Part shown: positions 6,547 to 9,750 of the stretch, in pieces
How the letters are laid out: each line of letters starts with the position of its first letter
How positions within the stretch are numbered: position 1 is the first letter of the stretch
DNA from: CAZGWJ01 sp964529445
GTDB lineage: Bacteria > Oederibacteriota > Muellerivitia > Muellerivitales > Muellerivitaceae
Direction of reading: 5' to 3'
Length of the DNA: 9,750 nucleotides
NCBI GenBank assembly: GCA_964529445.1
Contig: CAZGWJ010000095.1
Location: forward strand, 1-9,750
Notes under the pieces: model-generated
What the model was told of the DNA's origin: nothing
Seen by the model: only the letters and a program-made list of their open reading frames with translations
Databases searched by the model: none
Translations under genes and position numbers: made by a program

Positions 6547-6552
6547 ATTATA
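6547..6552 (-). promoter_or_regulatory. Candidate -10 box for the VanZ-like gene; implies a leaderless mRNA
   Basis: On the minus strand TATAAT ends only 6 bases before the ATG at 6540 (TATAAT-CCACGC-ATG). Transcription starting 6-7 bases after the box would begin at or next to the A of the ATG, so the mRNA would have no leader, consistent with the absent ribosome binding site. No good -35 is seen at 16-18 nt. Confidence 0.45.
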
Positions 6553-6599
6553 ACCGGATGGCCCCGGGAACGGAGCCTCGGGATCGACCGGTACGAGTG

Positions 6600-6629
6600 T
6601 TGCGGCCCGGCGAGGCCCCTGCGTATAAT
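6600..6629 (+). promoter_or_regulatory. Promoter for accA and the genes that follow
   Basis: TTGCGG (6600-6605) and a perfect TATAAT (6624-6629) are 18 nt apart. The start point would be near 6636, giving a leader of about 22 nt to the TTG at 6659. It is divergent to the minus-strand TATAAT at 6547-6552, so both promoters share an intergenic stretch of about 100 bases. Confidence 0.6.
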
Positions 6630-6658
6630 GACCGGATTCTTGAATGCCTGGAGGGCCA

Positions 6659-7627
6659 TTGAAACGCGTCAAGACACCTTCGAGGGACGAGAGGGTTCTG
6701 GCCGACCTGGAACGGCGGATCGCCGAGATGAAACGGTCTCCCGACACCCCCGCTTCCCGGGAACTCCTGAAACTGCAGGACCAGGCCGATGAATTGCATC
6801 GGCGCATTTCCGAATCCCTTTCACCCTGGGAGCGGGTGCTCTTGGCTCGGCATCCCCAGAGGCCTTTCGCTCTCGACTACATTAAACGCTGTTTCACGGA
6901 TTTCATCGAGTTGCACGGCGACCGCGCTTTCGGGGATGACCCGGCCATGGTCGGGGGGTTGGCCCGCTTGGAGGGTCGGCCAGTCGTCGTGATCGGCCAG
7001 CAGAAGGGGCGTGACACGGCCGAGAATATCGCCCGCAACTTCGGCATGCCTCACCCAGAGGGGTACCGCAAGGCCATGCGCCTCATGCGTCTGGCCGACA
7101 AGTTCGGAAAACCCATCATCACCCTGATCGACACTCCCGGCGCTTATCCGGGACTCGGCGCTGAGGAGCGCGGTCAGGCCGAGGCCATCGCCCGCAATCT
7201 CTTCGAGATGTCCACCCTGAGGGTTCCGGTGGTGGCGGTCGTCATCGGCGAGGGTGGTAGCGGCGGGGCACTGGGCATCGGCGTGGCCAACAGGGTCCTC
7301 ATGCTGGAGAATGCCGTGTATTCCGTCATCTCGCCGGAGGGATGTGCCGCCATCCTCTGGGACAACCGGGAGATGATCCGGCAGGCCTCCGAGGTCCTCA
7401 AGATGACGGCGAAGGACCTGATCTCCTTCCGTATCGTGGATGCCGTCGTGCCCGAGCCGGCCGGCGGGGCGCACCGGAACCCGGACCTGGCGGCCTTGAA
7501 CCTTAAAAAGGGCATCCTGAAGGCGTTGGAGCCTCTCGCGCGCCTCTCGCCCGCGGCCCTGGAAAAGGACCGGCAGAACCGGTTCAGGGCCATGGGGCGT
7601 TTCCAGGAGAAGGCGTTGTCCCGTTGA
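6659..7627 (+). CDS. accA: Acetyl-CoA carboxylase carboxyltransferase subunit alpha
   Basis: Alpha subunit of the carboxyltransferase that, with AccD, moves the carboxyl group from biotin-BCCP to acetyl-CoA to give malonyl-CoA, the first committed step of fatty acid synthesis. The product is 322 aa, close to the 319 aa of E. coli AccA. A charged helical N-terminus (about 8-50) is followed by family blocks LARHPQRPFALDYI, ELHGDRAFGDD, GQQKGRDT, RNFGMPHPEGYRKAMRLM, IDTPGAYPG (about 157-165), GEGGSGGALGIG (about 197-208, oxyanion loop) and YSVISPEGCAAILW. I favour the TTG at 6659, which has GGAGG 4 nt upstream (6650-6654). The in-frame ATG at 6644 would add five residues but has no ribosome binding site and only about 8 nt of leader. 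The partner accD is not in the window. The next gene starts 31 bases later with no terminator between. Confidence 0.96.
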   Translation: MKRVKTPSRDERVLADLERRIAEMKRSPDTPASRELLKLQDQADELHRRISESLSPWERVLLARHPQRPFALDYIKRCFTDFIELHGDRAFGDDPAMVGGLARLEGRPVVVIGQQKGRDTAENIARNFGMPHPEGYRKAMRLMRLADKFGKPIITLIDTPGAYPGLGAEERGQAEAIARNLFEMSTLRVPVVAVVIGEGGSGGALGIGVANRVLMLENAVYSVISPEGCAAILWDNREMIRQASEVLKMTAKDLISFRIVDAVVPEPAGGAHRNPDLAALNLKKGILKALEPLARLSPAALEKDRQNRFRAMGRFQEKALSR

Positions 7628-7658
7628 AGACCGACCTATCCCGTTTCCCGGAGTCGAC

Positions 7659-8384
7659 GTGAGGAAGAACCTCTGCCTTGCCTTCTTGTTCCTCCTGTCG
7701 GGGTCCCTGCTCATCGGGGCCGCCGAAGCCGAGGTTCTCGTGGCCATCGATCCGGCCCACGGTGGGGCTGATTCCGGCTCGAAGGCCGGTTCTGCGGTCG
7801 AGAAGGATTGGAATCTTCGCTTCGCGAGATCCATCGCGCGTTCCCTGAAGACGGCGGGTTTCGAGGTGCTCCTCGTCCGTGAGAAGGACGAAACGCTGGA
7901 GTTGAAGGAACGGCTGGACCGCATCAACGCGTCCGACGTGGATCTCGCCATCGTGATCCACGCCGATCGGGAGCCGTCCGGAACGCGTCCGGGACCCCTC
8001 CTGATCGTGCAGCCCCCCACGGCCGGCTACGATCCGCCGGGACTCCTTCCCTGGGGATGGGTTCCCGTCGCCCGTCACCGGGCGGGGGTGCGCCTGGCGA
8101 AGTCCCTGGCTCGTTCCCTGGACGCCTCCGCCGCCTTCCAGAGCCTTTCGGATCGTTCCGGTATCGGCGGGGAACCCGTCCGGTGGGACGGCGGAATTCT
8201 CTGCGCTTCCCACACGAACCTGCGGTATCTCACCACGACGGCGGTCGTATTGACCCCGCTCTTTCTCACTTCGAAGTCCGACCTGGAACGCTATTCCGGC
8301 GACGCGGCGGTCGAGGCCTTCGCCGCGAAGGTGACCGAGGGAATCCGGGATTTCCTCCGCTCCGGCGGGGAGGAGAATCCGTGA
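7659..8384 (+). CDS. N-acetylmuramoyl-L-alanine amidase-like protein (amidase_3), catalytic Glu apparently replaced
   Basis: Exported protein of 241 aa related to zinc amidases (amidase_3, AmiC type) that cut the lactoyl-peptide bond of peptidoglycan. The GTG start has GGAG (7650-7653) 5 nt upstream. Residues 1-24 are a signal peptide ending AAEA. The fold's zinc-ligand pattern is present: His34 in IDPAHGGADSG, Glu48 in AVEKDWNLRFA and His101 in AIVIHAD. In active members the last motif reads like PALLTENGF or VLVELGF, with a catalytic Glu. Aligning Ala195 and Phe202 of TAVVLTPLFL puts Thr199 at that Glu, and the usual S-x-HxN around the second His is V-I-HAD. It may therefore be weakly active or inactive, acting as a peptidoglycan-binding or regulatory protein. 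An insert of about 25 residues rich in Pro and Gly (about 108-137) follows the second His. Its stop overlaps the GerMN gene start. Confidence 0.85.
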   Translation: MRKNLCLAFLFLLSGSLLIGAAEAEVLVAIDPAHGGADSGSKAGSAVEKDWNLRFARSIARSLKTAGFEVLLVREKDETLELKERLDRINASDVDLAIVIHADREPSGTRPGPLLIVQPPTAGYDPPGLLPWGWVPVARHRAGVRLAKSLARSLDASAAFQSLSDRSGIGGEPVRWDGGILCASHTNLRYLTTTAVVLTPLFLTSKSDLERYSGDAAVEAFAAKVTEGIRDFLRSGGEENP

Positions 8385-8989
8385 ATCCCGTCTTGCGATC
8401 CTGGCGTCTTGCGGTCGGTGTCGTTTCCCTCGCCTTTCTCCTGGTGCTGGGAGCCTGGTCGGTCCGTTGGCTGGCCGATGCGCGGACCCGCCCGGCACGG
8501 TCATCGGAAGCATCCTCCGAGACGCGGTTGGAGGACCTTTACCTCCCGGGTGACCGCCCGCTCACCATCCAGTTGAGGGCGGTTTCGGCCGATTCGGGTC
8601 AGTTCGCGATGGTCCCCGCGGTCATTCGTCAGAGCAAGAACCGCATGAACCAGATGAAACAGGCGGTCCTGGCATTTCTCGACGGCTCCCGGCAAGGGAA
8701 GGCGATGTTGCCGGTCCCGTCCCGGGCCGTCTTGAACGGTCTCTTCCTCACCCCCGACGGTACGGCGGTCGTGGATCTTTCGGTCACTCCGGAACCCGGG
8801 TTCGGATTCTGGGAGGAAACGTTGTTCGTCCGGGGCCTGATCTTCGTCCTGAGCAACCATTTCCCCGAGGTCAAGAGGGTCCGGCTCTTGATGGACGGGC
8901 AGGAATCGGGTACATTGGCGGGCCATTACGCCCTGGGCTCGCCTGCGGGTTCCTACGCGCGGAACGCCATGGAGGCGCCCGCCGAGTGA
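8381..8989 (+). CDS. GerMN-domain membrane-anchored protein
   Basis: Protein of 202 aa with an N-terminal membrane anchor (residues about 10-31) after a short basic start, then a linker, then a single GerMN domain (about 60-185) facing the periplasm. Visible family features are the long helix with MKQAVLAFLDG, then LNGLFLTPDGTAVVDLSV, a WEETLFVRGLIFVLSNHFPEV helix and the closing VRLLMDGQESGTLAGHYALG, matching the 'DG-x-x-x-TL-x-GH' end of the domain. GerMN domains are named from Bacillus GerM, involved in sporulation and germination, but occur widely in non-spore-formers next to amidase genes. The GTG start overlaps the amidase stop (GTGA) and has GGGGAGGAG at 8367-8375, 5 nt upstream, so the two are translationally coupled. 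The likely role is in peptidoglycan remodelling with the amidase-like partner. This is inferred from context. Confidence 0.88.
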   Translation: MNPVLRSWRLAVGVVSLAFLLVLGAWSVRWLADARTRPARSSEASSETRLEDLYLPGDRPLTIQLRAVSADSGQFAMVPAVIRQSKNRMNQMKQAVLAFLDGSRQGKAMLPVPSRAVLNGLFLTPDGTAVVDLSVTPEPGFGFWEETLFVRGLIFVLSNHFPEVKRVRLLMDGQESGTLAGHYALGSPAGSYARNAMEAPAE

Positions 8990-9030
8990 CCGGAGGGGTC
9001 CCGTCCGGGGTTTCGCAGGGACCAGGAACC

Positions 9031-9750
9031 ATGTCCTCCCAATCGAACCCGTCCGACCTGCCGCCCGCCTATGATCCCGCCTCGGTCGAGGCGAGATGGT
9101 ATGAACGTTGGGAATCCTCGGGCGCCTTCTTCGCGGGTTCGCCCGAAAAACCTCCCTTCTCCATCGTCATTCCCCCGCCCAACGTCACGGGTTCCCTCCA
9201 CATGGGCCATGCCCTCAATGCCACCCTGCAGGACATGATCGCTCGCTTCAAACGCATGAGGGGTTTCAACGTCCTTTGGCTTCCGGGGTGCGATCATGCG
9301 GGGATCGCCACCCAGAACGTGGTCGAGAAGGAACTGAAGAAGGAAGGAAAGACCCGCCACGACCTGGGACGCGATGCGTTCGTGGAGCGGACGTGGGAGT
9401 GGAAGGAGAAATACGGCGGAATCATCATGAAGCAGTTGCGGACCATGGGAGCATCCCTGGATTGGTCCCGCGAACGCTTCACGATGGATCCCGGCCTCTC
9501 GAAGGCTGTCCAGCGCGTTTTCCTGGCGCTCCATGCGGAAGGGCTCATCTACCAGGATCACTACCTCATCAACTGGTGCCCCCGTTGCCAGACCGCGCTT
9601 TCCGACATCGAGGTCGAGCACAAAACCGTCCAGGGGTATTTCTGGCACATCCGCTATCCCTTCGCGGATGATCCCGGGGACGGCGTGGTGGTGGCCACCA
9701 CCCGGCCCGAGACCCTTCTGGGCGACACGGCCGTGGCCGTTCATCCCGAG
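9031..9750 (+). CDS. valS: Valyl-tRNA synthetase, N-terminal part (cut by window edge)
   Basis: Class I aminoacyl-tRNA synthetase that charges tRNA-Val with valine. The first 240 residues are visible of a protein usually near 900 aa, and the frame is open to the right edge. Signatures: SVEARWYERWESSGAF, then IPPPNVTGSLHMGHALNATLQD with the HIGH-type motif HMGH (57-60), WLPGCDHAGIATQ (84-95), and the LINWCPRCQTALSDIEVEH block with the Cys183/Cys186 pair. ATTRPETLLGDTAVAVHPE, at the start of the editing domain, closes the window. PPPNVTGSLHMGHAL and the downstream motifs separate ValS from IleS and LeuS. The ATG at 9031 has only a weak AGGA (9024-9027) upstream. The 41-base gap after the GerMN gene holds no terminator or T-box that I can see, so valS is probably the tail of the accA transcript or close to it. 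Confidence 0.95.
   Translation, partial: MSSQSNPSDLPPAYDPASVEARWYERWESSGAFFAGSPEKPPFSIVIPPPNVTGSLHMGHALNATLQDMIARFKRMRGFNVLWLPGCDHAGIATQNVVEKELKKEGKTRHDLGRDAFVERTWEWKEKYGGIIMKQLRTMGASLDWSRERFTMDPGLSKAVQRVFLALHAEGLIYQDHYLINWCPRCQTALSDIEVEHKTVQGYFWHIRYPFADDPGDGVVVATTRPETLLGDTAVAVHPE

Noticed and set aside
8990..9030. Possible T-box or other leader before valS
   Set aside because: The gap is only 41 bases, far too short for a T-box, and no matching motif is visible.

Overview
The window is about 9.75 kb of GC-rich, gene-dense bacterial chromosome. The genes are core metabolic and cell-envelope genes in compact transcription units. Starts other than ATG are common: GTG at 5638, 7659 and 8381, and probably TTG at 6659. 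I saw no tRNA, rRNA, insertion sequence, prophage gene or CRISPR array. The combination of a GH57/DUF3536 protein with glgB, and of an amidase with a GerMN protein, fits Acidobacteriota or the deltaproteobacterial groups. That placement is a low-confidence inference from gene content only.

Layout. (1) 2-700 (+): the 3' part of a carbohydrate-esterase-2-like SGNH hydrolase, cut by the left edge. (2) 776-5478 (+): a two-gene alpha-glucan operon, a GH57/DUF3536 protein overlapping glgB by one base. A TATAAT box lies just upstream and a probable terminator overlaps the glgB stop. (3) 5525-6150 (+): a small autonomous unit with a good sigma70-type promoter, a 78-nt leader, two tandem small secreted paralogous proteins (67 and 74 aa) with Lys/Ala/Pro-rich tails, and a strong intrinsic terminator. 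This is the least familiar part of the window and the best candidate for something undescribed. (4) 6130-6540 (-): a VanZ-like membrane protein whose last codons lie inside that terminator and whose mRNA looks leaderless. (5) 6600-9750 (+): a promoter followed by accA, an amidase_3 protein, a GerMN-domain protein and the start of valS, closely packed and probably co-transcribed.

How the genes work together. GlgB puts alpha-1,6 branches into glycogen-type glucans, and the overlapping GH57 protein probably acts on the same polymer. AccA supplies malonyl-CoA for lipid synthesis. The amidase-like and GerMN proteins are envelope proteins, and ValS serves translation, so unit 5 is a mixed growth operon. 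The amidase keeps the zinc-ligand pattern of its family (His34, Glu48, His101) but has Thr199 where the catalytic Glu is expected, so it may be a pseudoenzyme. The paired small proteins have no recognised function. Stretches between genes are all shorter than 200 bases; the longest, 5479-5637, holds the terminator tail, the promoter and the structured leader described below.
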